Part shown: piece after piece, positions 1 to 11,453 of the stretch | How positions within the stretch are numbered: position 1 is the stretch's first letter | Layout: each line of letters begins with the position of its first letter | Assembly (NCBI GenBank): GCA_002786025.1 | Contig: NHNW01000007.1 | Location: forward strand, 744,001-808,000 | Length of the DNA: 64,000 bases | Reading direction: 5' to 3' | From: Zasmidium citrigriseum | Taxonomy: Eukaryota; Ascomycota; Dothideomycetes; Mycosphaerellales; Mycosphaerellaceae | Notes under the pieces: model-generated | What the model was told of the DNA's origin: nothing | Seen by the model: the letters and a program-made list of their open reading frames with translations, nothing else | The model's database searches: none | Translations under genes and position numbers: made by a program

Positions 1-139
1 CGACTAGGCCTATTAGCTAATATAGGCTAAGTTCGCGTAGAATAACGCCTAGTACGCTTCGCTAAAGTTAACCCCGTTTTACGCCGTATATACGAAGTAT
101 ATACGAGCGCCTAGTAACGAGAATATTACTACGAGAGAG

Positions 140-790
140 GGAGATAAACCTCTACCCCCTATAGTTAAGGAACGAGCTAAATAGCTAGTAAAGGTCTAAG
201 AGGAGCTACGAGAAAACCTAGTTTATACTAGCGAGTACTAAGCGAAGTACTATAATAAGAAGTACAAACCCCGCTCGTTTAAAGCTAGCGATAAGGTAAT
301 ATTAAGCTCGCGAAATCTCTACTCCTTACGGCCGAAGAAGAAGTTTAGCGCTAAATTCGTTAGACCTTTCGAAGTACTAGAACGAGTTAGCCTTTAAGTA
401 TACCGCTTAAAGCTACTAATAAGCCTACGAGCTATCTACCCTATATTCTATATATCGCTACTTAAACTATATTACGAAGGCGACGGTATATAGCCGCCGC
501 TAGAGGAGATTAATAGCGCCGAAGAATATTAAGTCGAAGAGATACTTAAGAAAGGCTAGAAGAAAGGAAAGGCTTATTAGCTTATTAAATAGAAGGGCTA
601 CGGCTATAAGGAAAATACCTAGGAGCTAGCGGAAAACCTACGTAACGCTAGCGAGGCGCTAGAAACCTTCCTTAAGAAAAACCTAACTCTTAACACTTTA
701 AAGAAAAGGAGAGATAGTAAGACTAAAAATAGTAAAGATTTAGGACTACCTAAAAAACGGCTACGCGTAAAGCTAGCGTAACGCTATCGC
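140..790 (+). mobile_element. Ty3/Gypsy pol 3' end with chromodomain (RIP-killed)
   Basis: Reading the plus strand in the frame of position 203, with TAA/TAG taken as mutated Gln/Trp codons, gives the end of a chromovirus-type Gypsy polyprotein. An integrase C-terminal segment contains FKASDKVILSSRNL, then KFVRPFEVLERV and PIFYISLL, which match the GDKVLLS / GPFEVLERVG / HPVFHVSLL landmarks of fungal Gypsy elements. A chromodomain follows at about 515-665 with KGYGYKENT.ELAENL, matching the WKGY...NTWEPAENL core. The start of the element lies beyond the left edge. The frame carries many in-frame stops, so it is dead. The LTR is not resolved. Confidence 0.8.
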
Positions 791-839
791 TAATATAGAG
801 GGCCGAAGCCTAGATATAGAAGAACGCCTAAGAACTAAT

Positions 840-1911
840 TATTATCTTAACCCTTAGCTATCTCCTCGTTAGAATCGCTCTTCTAACTATCCCTAGCGGA
901 ACCCTTACGAATCGCCGTCTCTACGGCTATAACTACCTAATTAATATTTATTATCTCGACCTTTAGCGCGTTTAAGGCGCGAACGATCTCCCTACTCTAC
1001 TACTTAATCGTATCCTCGATACGAACTAACGAACTACTACTACTAGCCGCTAGCGTAAAGATAGCGTTACCCTAGCTTCCCTTCTTCTTAGGCGTAGCCT
1101 AAGTACTCTAACCCTCGCTATCCTTATATATATACCCCTAGAACTTGTTACGTACTACGAATATCTACTTAGCTAACTCTTTAGCCTCCTCTTTATCGAC
1201 GCTACTATCTATAGGGAACACTACTAACTCGAAGTCTTTACGCGTACTAACTAAAGCGCGGACGAGCTAAGTAGTATACTCGTCGGGATAGAACTAGAAG
1301 GAGGTTAGCGAGCGTAAAGCTAGGGGAACGATAGAGAGATATACTAGCTTATACGCCTTATTAGTAAGCGAGTAGAGGAAGTACTTAACGTAGCTAGGCT
1401 TCTTCTTAGTATACTTTAGTAGGGTAAAGTTAGCGTAACTATCGTAGTACGCCTAGTAGGCGAACTAGATCTAGCGGGTAAGGTAGAAGAGGTATATAGT
1501 AACGTCCTACTCGATAGTATTCTTAGCGAGGCTATGGATTCTCGTCTTCGATAAGCTAGCGTAGTTAGCGGCGTCTAGCTTAGGTTTCTCGTCGGGGACA
1601 GCTAGGTAACCCTTCTTCGTAAAGCCGTTAGGCGCGTAGGCGTCGTAGTAGTCGGGGTATAGCTCGTTATCTTAGTTCTTAATAAAGGCCGCTATAACCT
1701 TAGAGGCGCGAGTAGAGGAACGCTTAGGGGTCGCTAGCTTATCGCGAGGGGCCGAGGCGAAGGCGCTACTATTACTAACTATAATAGGTTAACTAAGGCT
1801 AGGAAAGGTAGAAGTAGAGGAGGTAGGCGTATCGGTAGTATTACCCTAGAGGGTAGCTAGCGTAATAGTAGTACTATTAAGGCTAGGGCCTTTAGGAGTC
1901 TCGTTAGACAT
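840..1911 (-). pseudogene. Decayed minus-strand frame, unidentified element ORF
   Basis: The reverse strand from 1911 opens with ATG and reads MSNETPKGPSLNSTTITLATL before the first RIP-type stop. Downstream stretches keep a coding look, with runs of sense codons broken only by TAA/TAG at places where CAA, CAG or TGG would fit. The product would be about 350 residues. It may be a gag-like or accessory protein of a retrotransposon, since it lies beside a Gypsy pol end, but I recognise no domain. A TATA-rich stretch at about 2103-2110 lies roughly 190 bases upstream of the ATG and could be its old promoter. Identity is inference. Confidence 0.4.
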
Positions 1912-2399
1912 AATAATATTAATAGGCGTAAAGCTAGCAATATTAATAGTATTATGTAGTAAGGCTTAAAGCTAGCGAGTAGAAGAGGAGAAGAGCGGAG
2001 CGAGGAGAGAAGATAGCGAGGCGTAGAGGGCGAGCGGTTATTAAGAGCTTAAAGGAAGAAGATTCTTCTAGCTAGTAGAAGTTCTCTTATACCCTCGCAG
2101 CCTATATATAAACGCTAGCTTATTACGCGCTTTACTATCTTTATAGGTAGTAAAGGGAAAGTAGGTAAGATTTATTTATATTCTATAAAGGGTCTACGAG
2201 CTTCGCTAGCTTACCGCCGCGAAACCGCTATATCTAATACTAGATTTTATATCTAAGTAAATAGATAAATCCTTACCTAACTCCGTATTTAATCCCTATA
2301 GGGGTTCGTAGGTTATTAGTAGCGGACAGCTAGCGCTATAGATATCTATATAACGATAGGGTTATCGTCTAGGGAGGAGGAGGCAATTATAAGGATAGC

Positions 2400-3000
2400 T
2401 TTACTCTAATAAAGTTAGTCTAAGGGATACCTTAGGTAATAAGCCCGTAGAGCGCTAGCTTAGCGCCTATAGTACTTTTTATACTATACTTTAGATACTC
2501 TTCCTTCCTTAGTTATTAGTCTAAGTCGTATCCGAGGGATACCTTTGCCTACTATCGTTTCTATAGCTATTCGCTTTCGTTACGTAACCTAGCCTACGTA
2601 TTTAGATAAAGCCTAATAGAAGCCTACCCCTTTATCGTAACCTTATTAAAGGGAATAAGCTTATCGGCTAATAAGGGTTCGTTAGTAGCCTTTAGACTAA
2701 TAAGGATCGGATCGTACTATTTAGTCTTATATATATTATCGGAGTATCTAGTAATTAATATATAATCGTAGTAGTCTAGAGTAGTAGTCCTTAAATTAAA
2801 CGTCGATAGGCGCTCGATTAGGAAATTTAGAAGACTTATATTATAGTCCTTAAACTTCTACTTAGGCTAACCGTCTAACGTAGGTAGTATAAGGACCTAC
2901 GGCGCTTAATACTCTCGATACCTATTACGCTCTACCTTTATATATTAGCTATAGACCCTTATCTCGTATTAGACCGCGAGGGTAGTAGGGGTACTAATAA
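2400..3000 (-). pseudogene. Decayed minus-strand frame, unidentified
   Basis: On the reverse strand a frame with long sense runs is interrupted only by RIP-type stops. Readable pieces include YILITRYSDNIYKTK and LIPFNKVTIKG. I do not recognise a family. Its orientation matches the decayed frame at 840-1911, so both may belong to one element. Confidence 0.25.
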
Positions 3001-3220
3001 CCTTCTTACTTCTTAGTAAATTCGTAGACTTTATAGCTAGTAGTTAGCGTAACGACGAGAGGCGTCTAGCTCCTATAGAATAGCTTCTATAGATAGGCCT
3101 CTAGCGATAGATCTCTACCTTATTTATAATCGAAGAGAAGTCGTTTAGGTCGTCGTTCGTAGTATCGTTCGTAGACTAATCTAGCCTAGCCGAGGGATTA
3201 AATAGCGTAAATTCTCGTAG

Positions 3221-3290
3221 GCTACTAGCGTTCGTAGTAGTAGTAGTAGGGGTAGTAGCGTTCGTAGTAGCGTTCGTAGTAGCGTTTAGT
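3221..3290. repeat. Short tandem repeat in the RIP block
   Basis: Repeats of a unit close to GTAGTAGCGTTC lie between about 3221 and 3290, including a run of GTA triplets. It sits inside the RIP-affected block. No function is suggested. Confidence 0.7.
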
Positions 3291-3944
3291 TATCTATTTC
3301 GCGACGGTATAGCCGAAGACTTACGTATAAAGGGTTACTAAGGACCGTTAGAGTTACGGCCGCTATACTAGCTATAGAATATATACGAGGTAAGTATTAT
3401 AGTATAATTAATCCCCGTCTTCGAGTAGTACTCTAACTAGGTACTATTAGATATATTAATAATAGCGTATTCGTAGCGTACTCGTATAGTTATTCGTATA
3501 CTTAGAATCTCGCTATATAGTAGGAATAGATACTACTACCCGTATAGACGGGCGTCTCCTACCTCTAGAGTCTATAAAGCTAATAGAGCTAGGCCTATAG
3601 TATTTTCTTTATCCCGTATAAAGGCCGCTCTAATTAGTAGGGTAGTATTCGTCTAGCGTTCGCGCTAGCGTTCGAAACTAGTATACTTTAATAGACTATA
3701 GTAGCTACTATCTTAGTTTACGATATACGATAGAGATACCGACGAAACCCGACTAACTAGGGCTATAGTACTACTCGTAGCTTATTCGTAGTATCGTTCG
3801 TATTAATATTAGTATAGTAGGGAAGAGATAGCCGTAACCCCTAAAATCGACTATACTCGAATAACGCCGCGAATAAGCCGCGAATAACCCGTAGCTATTT
3901 ACGTCGAATACTAAGGTACCTCTATACTATCCTTCGTTAGTCGT

Positions 3945-4012
3945 CGTTAACTACCTACTACTATCTACTACCTACTACTATCTACTACCTACTACCTACC
4001 GCCTACTCTATT
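3945..4012. repeat. CTACCTACTA-type microsatellite
   Basis: A pyrimidine-biased tract repeats CTACCTACTACTAT-like units several times. It lies between decayed frames of the RIP block and may have been a Gln/His/Pro-rich linker or a simple repeat before RIP. Confidence 0.65.
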
Positions 4013-4349
4013 CGTCGCTACGTTCGCCGCTCTATTCGCTCGTAATATTAGGCTAGACTAGACGTCTACCTTCGCTACTAGATAAATACCGCGGTATTAT
4101 CGAGATCCTCGTATATAGCGGAACTATATAGGCTAATATACTTTATATACTCGCTAACGGCTATAGACTTACTATTAGTAAAAGTACTCTCCGCCGTCGT
4201 ATTAAGGACTAGGGCCTACTATAGCGGATAGTACGACTACCTATAAAGGATATAATCCTTCTACGCTAACGGGTTACCTATACCTTCTACTTCCTCCGCC
4301 TTATAGATAACGAGACTACTACTATACTAAACCTAGATAGGTATAATAT

Positions 4350-5650
4350 TAGTCCTCGTCGTATTACTATTATTTAGAAGGTTATAGGCCTTCGTAAGAG
4401 GGTAGAGGTAAATAAAAGAGAGTAGGCTAAGTAATATATCCTTAAGGTATTACGAGAGGAGCTAGATAGTAGCTATATAACGTATTATAGCCGTAGGATA
4501 CTATATATTAATATACGGAAGTAGTTTAATTTCTATAGTCGTAATCGGCTATACGAGGTCCTTATAGAGTTAAATAAAGATATAGTTAATATAAGGGTAT
4601 TACGCTAGTAGTAATATTACTTCCCTAGGGGGAAACGAGTAAATAGGCTAGGGTATACCTATTCTATAGACGCCTACTACAAAATAGAGTATTAGGGGTT
4701 CTAGGTATATACCTATATCGACGTCTTTTTAAGGTTTATTATATAGGTGTACGTTAGGGTATTAGGCCGCTCTTAGATATCCGTTTAGGCCTAATATACG
4801 GAAACTACTACTATTAGTAGAGTAATATAAGTACGATTAATACTACGAACAAGCTACGAATAACTACTAACCGACTCTTAAAGCCTATATATCGTTTAGA
4901 CTAACCGTAGTAAAGAGACTCGCTATATAGTAGATACCTACTTAATATTACGTAGGTAGCTCTATACTAGCCTAGAGGTATACTAATTATAAATAGCTAT
5001 ACGAACGTACCGCTAATAGACTCTTAAAGCTACTAACCTAGGATAACTACTTTTGTTATAGTACGAGTAAGATAAATTAATATATCGAGAGCTAGTAGAA
5101 GTAGTTATTTACTTATACTAGTAGCTAGCGCGAGTATTTTAAGGAGCTTAGTAACTACGGAGATTATATAAAGGGAAGGTTTATACTATCCTATATCTAC
5201 GAACGACTATACGAATATACCGCTAATATATACTAGGAAGAGTAATCGAATTACTATAGTCTTTATCTATATACTAATCTTAAGGAAGGAGATTACTAAC
5301 TTTATAGAAACGTAGAACGCCTATCGTATCCGTAAGTAGAAGAATAGGCCTTATACTATCGGTAGTATTCCTTTTATACTTTATTACTACCTAGAGACCG
5401 TTAGCTTCTAGAAGAGGGGAATTACTTACCCGCCTAAGCTTATTACACCTATACGGCGTAACTACGAGGACTTCGATCTTAAGGAATACCTACTAGAAGA
5501 GACTCTTACTTAGTACTATTAAGCCTATTTACCCTAGATCTAGCGCTTAATTAACGTAGAAACGGACCCTAGTATACCTATACCTAGCTCTATACTAGAT
5601 ACGAATAACGAGAGAGTCTACCTATAGGTCTATCGTAAGCTACGTAATAC
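4350..5650 (+). pseudogene. RIP-killed rve-like integrase-core protein
   Basis: The plus strand keeps landmarks of a fungal family annotated as integrase core domain protein. At 4666 the frame reads IDAYYK, then YIDVFLRFII, the first catalytic Asp region of an RNase H-like DDE fold. At 5054, in another frame, it reads CYSTSKIN.YIES..K.LFTYTS with TAG where Trp is expected, then REYFKELSNYGDYIKG. This corresponds to the YGTS...QRIESWW.QL signature of that family as I recall it. The frame change between the two implies an indel or former intron. In-frame stops are numerous. It is distinct from the Gypsy pol at the left edge. The family match is from memory of its landmarks. Confidence 0.55.
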
Positions 5651-5879
5651 GATTAGAGCTTACTTCCTTATATACGGTAAGGATAGCCTCTAAGAGACTA
5701 AGAAGCTATTAGTAACTTAAAACTAGCGGCCGAATCTAGTTAACGAATAACTACGCGAACGGGCTAGTAAGCCTCTATTTAAAGAATAATTAGGGGTATA
5801 ATTATAGCGAGTCTATTCGTTATATATTCGTAGTACTATTCGGACTCTAACTTTATTAGGCCGCTTTCTACTTCTACCG

Positions 5880-7125
5880 CTCGATCTACTTCTTAGTACT
5901 CTACCTAAGCTAGAAGATACTACTCGTAGTATATTCGCCGTACTATTCGTACTTACTACTACTATTACTAGCTATACTATAGATAATCTTGCCGCCTAGT
6001 TAAAGGCTAGGGAAGCCGAGCTTAATTATTAACTTTATAGTAGAATATTATAATATTATATAGATAGAATATAATAATACTTAAGGAGCTCCGTAAGATA
6101 GTATATACGAGCAATATTATCTACTTTTTATAAAAATTAGTTAATATTTAACCTTACTATCGCCGTCGAGGGGAAATTTTAATCCTAGAGCTTTATAAGC
6201 TTTAACGTTAATAAGCTACTTAGACGTTACTTTATCTTTAGCTACTATATTATTCGCTACTCTATTCGCTATTATTCGCTACCTTGTTCGGATCTAATTG
6301 TCGTTACTATTATCGAATCTAATTATCGTTACTATTATCGCTTTATTTAATCCTTTACTCGCTACTATTAGATACTATTATTAGAAGCCTATTATCGCCC
6401 GCGCGCCTATATCTTCGCCCTCTTCCTTCTAAAACTTCTTCTTCCTTAAACTATCTAATAAGCTATTCCTCCTCTCTATAGCTACTACCGCTACCCTCTA
6501 ATTCTACCGTCTATAGACTACTAGTTAGTTCTATTCGGTTAGTTAAGCTTAATAGTAAGACTAGTATAACGACTATAATAGTAACGACCCCTAAGCCCGT
6601 AAGAACGCCTCTTAGTAGCTACGTAAGTATAACTACGCTAGAAGGGCGATAGAGACTAATAAGGGTATTATTTATACTATAGCCTATTACTAGTAAGTTT
6701 ACCCTATTCGCGGCCGTATTTATAGGCTATTCGCTAACAAAATCTAGGTATATAAGGCTAGGAACCCTTAGTAATATATACGCTATTAAGGCTAGTACTA
6801 ACGAGGTATATACCTTCTACTATATTAAAGGCAAGTTAGCGTATACTCGTCTCGAGTACCTACTACTACTACTACTACCTCTACCGCTAGTAATTCCTAA
6901 CGAATAACGAGTTACTAACCTCGAGAAGAAGGTAGATAAGCTATAGGCGAAGTTAGCCGTAGTAGAGAGTAAGTATAAGGTATTAGAGAGCAAGTTAAGT
7001 AAGGTAGATAGTAATTTAAGGAAGTAGATTAGCGCTTTTAATACTATAAAGAAGAAAGTAAAGCGTTAGATAGGCTTAAAGTAGAATAAGGAGGCTAACG
7101 AGATAGATACTACTAATTAAGAGGC
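5880..7125 (+). pseudogene. Decayed plus-strand frame ending in a coiled coil
   Basis: The last decayed frame ends with a TAA at about 7120. Its final ~100 residues are rich in Lys, Glu, Val and Leu with heptad spacing (NLEKKVDKL, LAVVESKYKVLESKLSKVDSNL), so a coiled coil is likely. A Leu/Pro run precedes it, probably a Pro run before RIP (CCA to CTA). The frame stops at the RIP boundary. Which element it belonged to is unknown. Confidence 0.35.
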
Positions 7126-7130
7126 TATTC

Positions 7131-7454
7131 GGAGGCTGTTCGTAGTGTCGTTCGCAGATAATCAATCAATGAAGTGATTAAGAGGCGTCTAAGTTTGAGT
7201 TTTGACCGGTGGTAGATCCGGAGCTCCGTCCAATCAGAAGCCGCTTTCTCCTCAAACGCCGAGAATACGAAGCTCATCAGAACTTCTTCGCCTCGCCTTG
7301 TGCCAATTCTTGATCGTTGAGATGGGTTTTGCGATGATACCATCTTGCAGTGAGCGCACCTCACATCCGCCAATGGATCACAGTCTGCAATATGTAAGCG
7401 TTTTGCTGTTCATGCTCTACTCTCGCTGGGCGCTTCGAGCAACCTGAGCCGACA
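7131..7454. promoter_or_regulatory. Upstream region of the DUR3-like gene
   Basis: This 324-base stretch between the RIP boundary and the transporter start has normal composition and no convincing gene. It must hold the promoter and leader. I see no diagnostic operator. Confidence 0.4.
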
Positions 7455-9703
7455 ATGACTGTCGAACTTCTTTCTCAAGCCACTGGCTATGGTGTTATCA
7501 TTGGACTTTCGATATTGTTCTGCCTCATCATTCTTGCTGCAGTTCGGATACAGAAATGGTATCTCTCAGAGGACTCTGATGCATCGGAGATGGTAGGTCC
7601 GGCGGTTCCCAGGAACAAAAACCTCTGACAGTTGGATCTAACATCCGGTAGTTCATGGTCGCCAATCGCTCAGTCGGCACTGGATTGACATGCTCTGCCG
7701 TCTTTTCCAGCTGGATGTGGATCAACGAGAGCGTCTTCTCGGCCGCATACACATACAAATGGGGAGTCGCCCTGCCTGTCTGGTGGGCCAGTGGCCTTTC
7801 ATTCCAAATCGCTTTGATGGCCGTTCTGGGAATCGTTGCAAAGCTTCGAGTGCCCTATGCACACACGTCACTGGAGTTCATGAGGAGAAGATACGGTGGC
7901 CTTGTCCACCTGATCTTCATCGTAATAAACCTGATCAACAACATCTTCGGCTGCGGTGGCATGATTCTTGCTGGTGCTCAACTAGTGACGGGAATGACTG
8001 GTATGCATGTTGTCGCTGCGACGATCTTGATTCCTGCAGGAGGTAAGTGACTCCAAGATATTTGTGATGCTGCAGTGCTAAGTTCTCAATTAGTTGTTTT
8101 GTACACGGCCGTCGGCGGGATCAAGGCAACATTCATTACCGACTTCTTTCACACGACTATTGCACTGGTCTTGTTGATCTATTTCGCGATTGCAGTGATT
8201 AGCAATGAGCACATTGGCGGGCCTGCTGGCCTATACGAAAAGGTGATGGCAGCAGATGATTACATCGAAGGCAACTATGCTGGCTCCCTACTATCATTCA
8301 AATCGGAACATGGTACGTGCTTCATCAATGATGTTTGACTTTGACGCATTATGACTGATGTCGTGGAAAGCTATTCTGTTCGGTTTGGTGCTCAAGCTTG
8401 GCAACCTTGCGCTCGTTCTCATGGACACTGCGTTTTGGCAGAAGTCGTTCGCCGCCGAGGTCAATGCCACAGTCCCTGGTGAGATCATCGCGACACCACA
8501 GATTATGGAACTGACTGACCGTATTGACTAGGCTACGATCTTGCCTCAATCGCCATCATCGCCATCCCCTGGTGTACAGGCACTATCATTGGCCTCTCTG
8601 CCCGAGCCATCGAGAAGACCCCGGTCTGGTGCCTCTACCCGGAGAAGATGACTCTGACTCAAGTCAACTCTGGTATGGTCATGCCGTTTGTTCTCAAATC
8701 CCTCCTCGGCACAGGTGCCACGGGCGGACTCCTCGTGCTTATCTTCATGGCCATCACGAGCACAGTCTCTTCATCGATGATCGCCGTCAGCAGCATCATC
8801 TCCCTGGACCTCTTCAGAACATACATCAACCCCAAAGCATCCGACCGTCGCACAATGCAGGTCAGCCACATCGGTGTTGTCTTCCATGGCTGCTTCATGG
8901 CCGGATTCGCAATCATGCTTCAATATGCTGGTGCTACGAACAATTGGTCGACTTACTTTCGGCCCATCGTTGCAACTCCTGGAATCTTCCCCATGATACT
9001 CGCATTACTGTGGTCTAGGCAAACCAAGTTGGCCGCCATCTTGTCACCGATACTTGGCATGGCTTGTGGTCTAGCTGTCTGGCTGTCGCTCTCATGGTAC
9101 TGGGGCGGTGCGATCAACATCACTACCACACAACAGCAGCTGCCCGGTCTCTATGGTGCTGTCACATCCTTCTTCTCGCCGTTGCTATTCTCCGTCATCA
9201 TTTCGCTAATATGGCCCGGCCGCTTCGACTGGCGCGAGTTCCTCAAGATCGACCTTATTGAAGACAAGAGCCCAGCCAGCAGCAACAATGTCAGCACGAC
9301 TGCCATAAACACTCTTGTCGCCAAATCGGATGAGAAGACCCGACCGGCCGAACCTCCCGCTACAGAGAGCCCGATCGAGGTCACAAATAATTCTCGAATA
9401 GATCTGGACGCCGTTGTACACCCATTCGACGAACAAACTCTTCGACACATCAAGTGGTGGGGCAAGTTCGCAGCAACATACTTCGTCATTAACGTCCTTG
9501 TCACAATCGTGTTGTGGCCTATGCCGCTCTACCGGGACTGGATCTTTACGAAGCCCTTCTTCGAAGGCTGGGTTACGATGGCGTTGATCTGGCAATGGCT
9601 GACCCTCTTCACCGTGGTCGTATATCCAGTCTATGACGGACGACATGCGATTGCAAGGGTAGTGAGAGGAGTTCTTGCCGATCGTCTTTGGCAACGGAGG
9701 TAG
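7455..9703 (+). CDS. DUR3-type urea/solute:sodium symporter
   Basis: Predicted plasma-membrane symporter of the solute:sodium symporter family, closest in landmarks to fungal DUR3 urea permeases. The model has five exons: 7455-7592, 7652-8042, 8094-8312, 8371-8478 and 8532-9703, all GT-AG, giving 675 residues, close to the family's usual ~690. The second exon carries VGTGLTCSAVFSSWMWINESVFSAAYTYKWG, matched to DUR3 piece by piece; later hydrophobic segments include LYTAVGGIKATFITDF and SLLGTGATGGLLVLIFMAIT. A cytosolic loop rich in Asn, Ser and Glu precedes the last membrane spans. It converges with the MOSC-reductase gene 73 bases downstream. Urea is the most likely substrate; polyamines are an alternative in this family. 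Confidence 0.88.
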
Positions 9704-9776
9704 ACGAAAGAGCAAAGTCCGCTATAGATGGGCTATGAATGAGGAGAGTTGCGACGGAAACCTCCTTCAGTCCAGA

Positions 9777-11453
9777 TCACTCAATCTCGATCTTGATCTT
9801 CGAAACGCCTCGATCGACACAGCTCAGAATACAACTATCCTTATCCTCGGTCGCCGTAGCAGTGCCTTTCCGAATTACATCTCCGGAGCAAAGGCTCACT
9901 TTGCACGTCCCGCAGGTCCCAGCTTCGCAGGACGACATCACGTCGAAGCCAGCGTCCTTCAGAACATGGAGTAAAGACATATCAGACGGCACCGTTAACG
10001 TCTCAAATCTTCCATCATCTTCGACTTCGACCTCGAATGGATCGCCAAGCTTGCCCTGATTCGTGTCACCGAAACTCTCGAAGTGCAGCAGATGCTCAGG
10101 GTATTGCAATTCGATGGCCCGCACTGCGCAGGCAGCCATCAAACTCGCCGGACCGCAAACAAATAGTCTTGTGTGGAAGCACGCGTCTTCACTAACTGGT
10201 GGAATGATATCTTCCACCTTCAAGCGCTCGCTTCGTGTCTTCGCGTACAATGTGGTTTGCTTCGCGGGCAGCTCACAGGAGAACGCCGCATCTTCCGGAC
10301 TGCGAACGGCATAGTGGACTTCAAAGGGGGTGTCGCTTGCCTTCCAGGCTCTGATGCTCGGTAAGAATGCCGTGACCCCAATACCTCCGATGATGACCAG
10401 ATTGTGCCGGATATCTTCTTGCTTGCAAAGTGCTTCTTGCTCTTCATCTTTCGGATTAGAGCCAGGAGCCATCTGGATCTCGTCACCGACTTGCAACTCC
10501 TGATGCAAGTATCTTGATCCTCCTCTTGAGTTGTCGTCCAAAGCAACGCCTAGGCTGAACCTATACAGATCTCCCGAAACGATCGAATATGATCGTGAGA
10601 ATTCGAAATTGGCCCCGAACTTGATCTGTGCGAAAGCGCATGGACGGAATTCCGGATGTCCGATGGTCGTACAAGTCTTCAGTTCGAAAGTGAATCGTTT
10701 CACTCTTTTGGTATCTTGGCTCACGTCGATCAACTTGTACGTCCTTGACGCTGTCGAAAGCCTCTTCATGGCCAGATCATGATGGTATGACGAGAGTGTG
10801 TCAAGATTGCACAACTCTTCCAACAACTCAGTCTTCACCGTCTTGGCGTGGACTACTCGATGAACGTTCTTGATCGACCACCGAGGATTCGGCCTCTCCA
10901 GCAACTTCATCTCGTCACCCGCACGAATCTTTCCAGTCTTGAGCACCCGGAACTGCCATCCTACTCGACCGTTTCGAAGGACAGTCTTGAGCATTTTTGA
11001 ATTTTCGAACCGCATGTTGAGCTTGTAACACGGCATACGCGGCTCAGTGACTTGCAGAATGACTGTCTCCTTGTCATCTCGACCGATCGAGAACTTGTCG
11101 CCAACGCATATGTTCTCTTCATTCAGACGCTCGGCTGTGAGGTTCTCACCGAAGGCGCCAACTTGAAAGAGGTCGGCCCTGTCAGACTGTTCTTTCCGCC
11201 AGGTTGGGTAGTGTTGTGCAGAGTACTGATGGACTGCCCGTTGAGTTCCTCCATGTACAGGCGTGATGTGCTCATCATCTACCAGTCCTACTGGTGTCAC
11301 TTGGATTGACCCTCGACGAGGTTGTTTGAATATAGCTGATTGTTCATTGCCGAGAGGTCTGGGCTTTCCGGTTCGTATTTGGGATATTACTTCGGGCTCT
11401 GGAAGTGGAGCAATTTCCAGGTGCTCCACTATTTGCTTTGATATGGGGATCAT
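9777..11453 (-). CDS. MOSC / ferredoxin-reductase / 2Fe-2S fusion protein
   Basis: A 558-residue single-exon protein with three modules. Residues ~40-200 form a YiiM-like MOSC domain with HGGTQRAVHQY and FGENLTAERLNEENICVGD; C142 in PRMPCYKL is the expected molybdenum ligand. Residues ~235-440 form a flavodoxin/ferredoxin reductase unit (FSRSYSIVSG for flavin, IIGGIGVTAFLPSI for NAD(P)H). Residues ~470-558 form a plant-type ferredoxin with C509, C514, C517 and C545. YiiM/YcbX relatives reduce N-hydroxylated bases and need a separate electron donor; here the donor would be built in. The aromatic dioxygenase reductase-like tail leaves other substrates possible. It lies next to a urea transporter and upstream of a carbonic anhydrase on the same strand. 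Confidence 0.85.
   Translation of the reverse strand: MIPISKQIVEHLEIAPLPEPEVISQIRTGKPRPLGNEQSAIFKQPRRGSIQVTPVGLVDDEHITPVHGGTQRAVHQYSAQHYPTWRKEQSDRADLFQVGAFGENLTAERLNEENICVGDKFSIGRDDKETVILQVTEPRMPCYKLNMRFENSKMLKTVLRNGRVGWQFRVLKTGKIRAGDEMKLLERPNPRWSIKNVHRVVHAKTVKTELLEELCNLDTLSSYHHDLAMKRLSTASRTYKLIDVSQDTKRVKRFTFELKTCTTIGHPEFRPCAFAQIKFGANFEFSRSYSIVSGDLYRFSLGVALDDNSRGGSRYLHQELQVGDEIQMAPGSNPKDEEQEALCKQEDIRHNLVIIGGIGVTAFLPSIRAWKASDTPFEVHYAVRSPEDAAFSCELPAKQTTLYAKTRSERLKVEDIIPPVSEDACFHTRLFVCGPASLMAACAVRAIELQYPEHLLHFESFGDTNQGKLGDPFEVEVEDDGRFETLTVPSDMSLLHVLKDAGFDVMSSCEAGTCGTCKVSLCSGDVIRKGTATATEDKDSCILSCVDRGVSKIKIEIE

Larger units (their letters stand above)
1..7130. repeat. RIP-degraded transposon block
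   Basis: CA and TG dinucleotides are almost absent over about 7.1 kb, while CG, CC, CT and TA stay common. This is the footprint of repeat-induced point mutation, which turns CpA into TpA on both strands. Rare survivors include the TG near 1146 and CA near 1599 and 1909. No open frame of any size remains, but several decayed coding frames can be recognised and are listed separately. The edge near 7130 is sharp: ordinary dinucleotide use resumes within about 20 bases, only about 325 bases before the DUR3-like gene. Seen directly; the RIP mechanism is established knowledge for Pezizomycotina. Confidence 0.92.
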
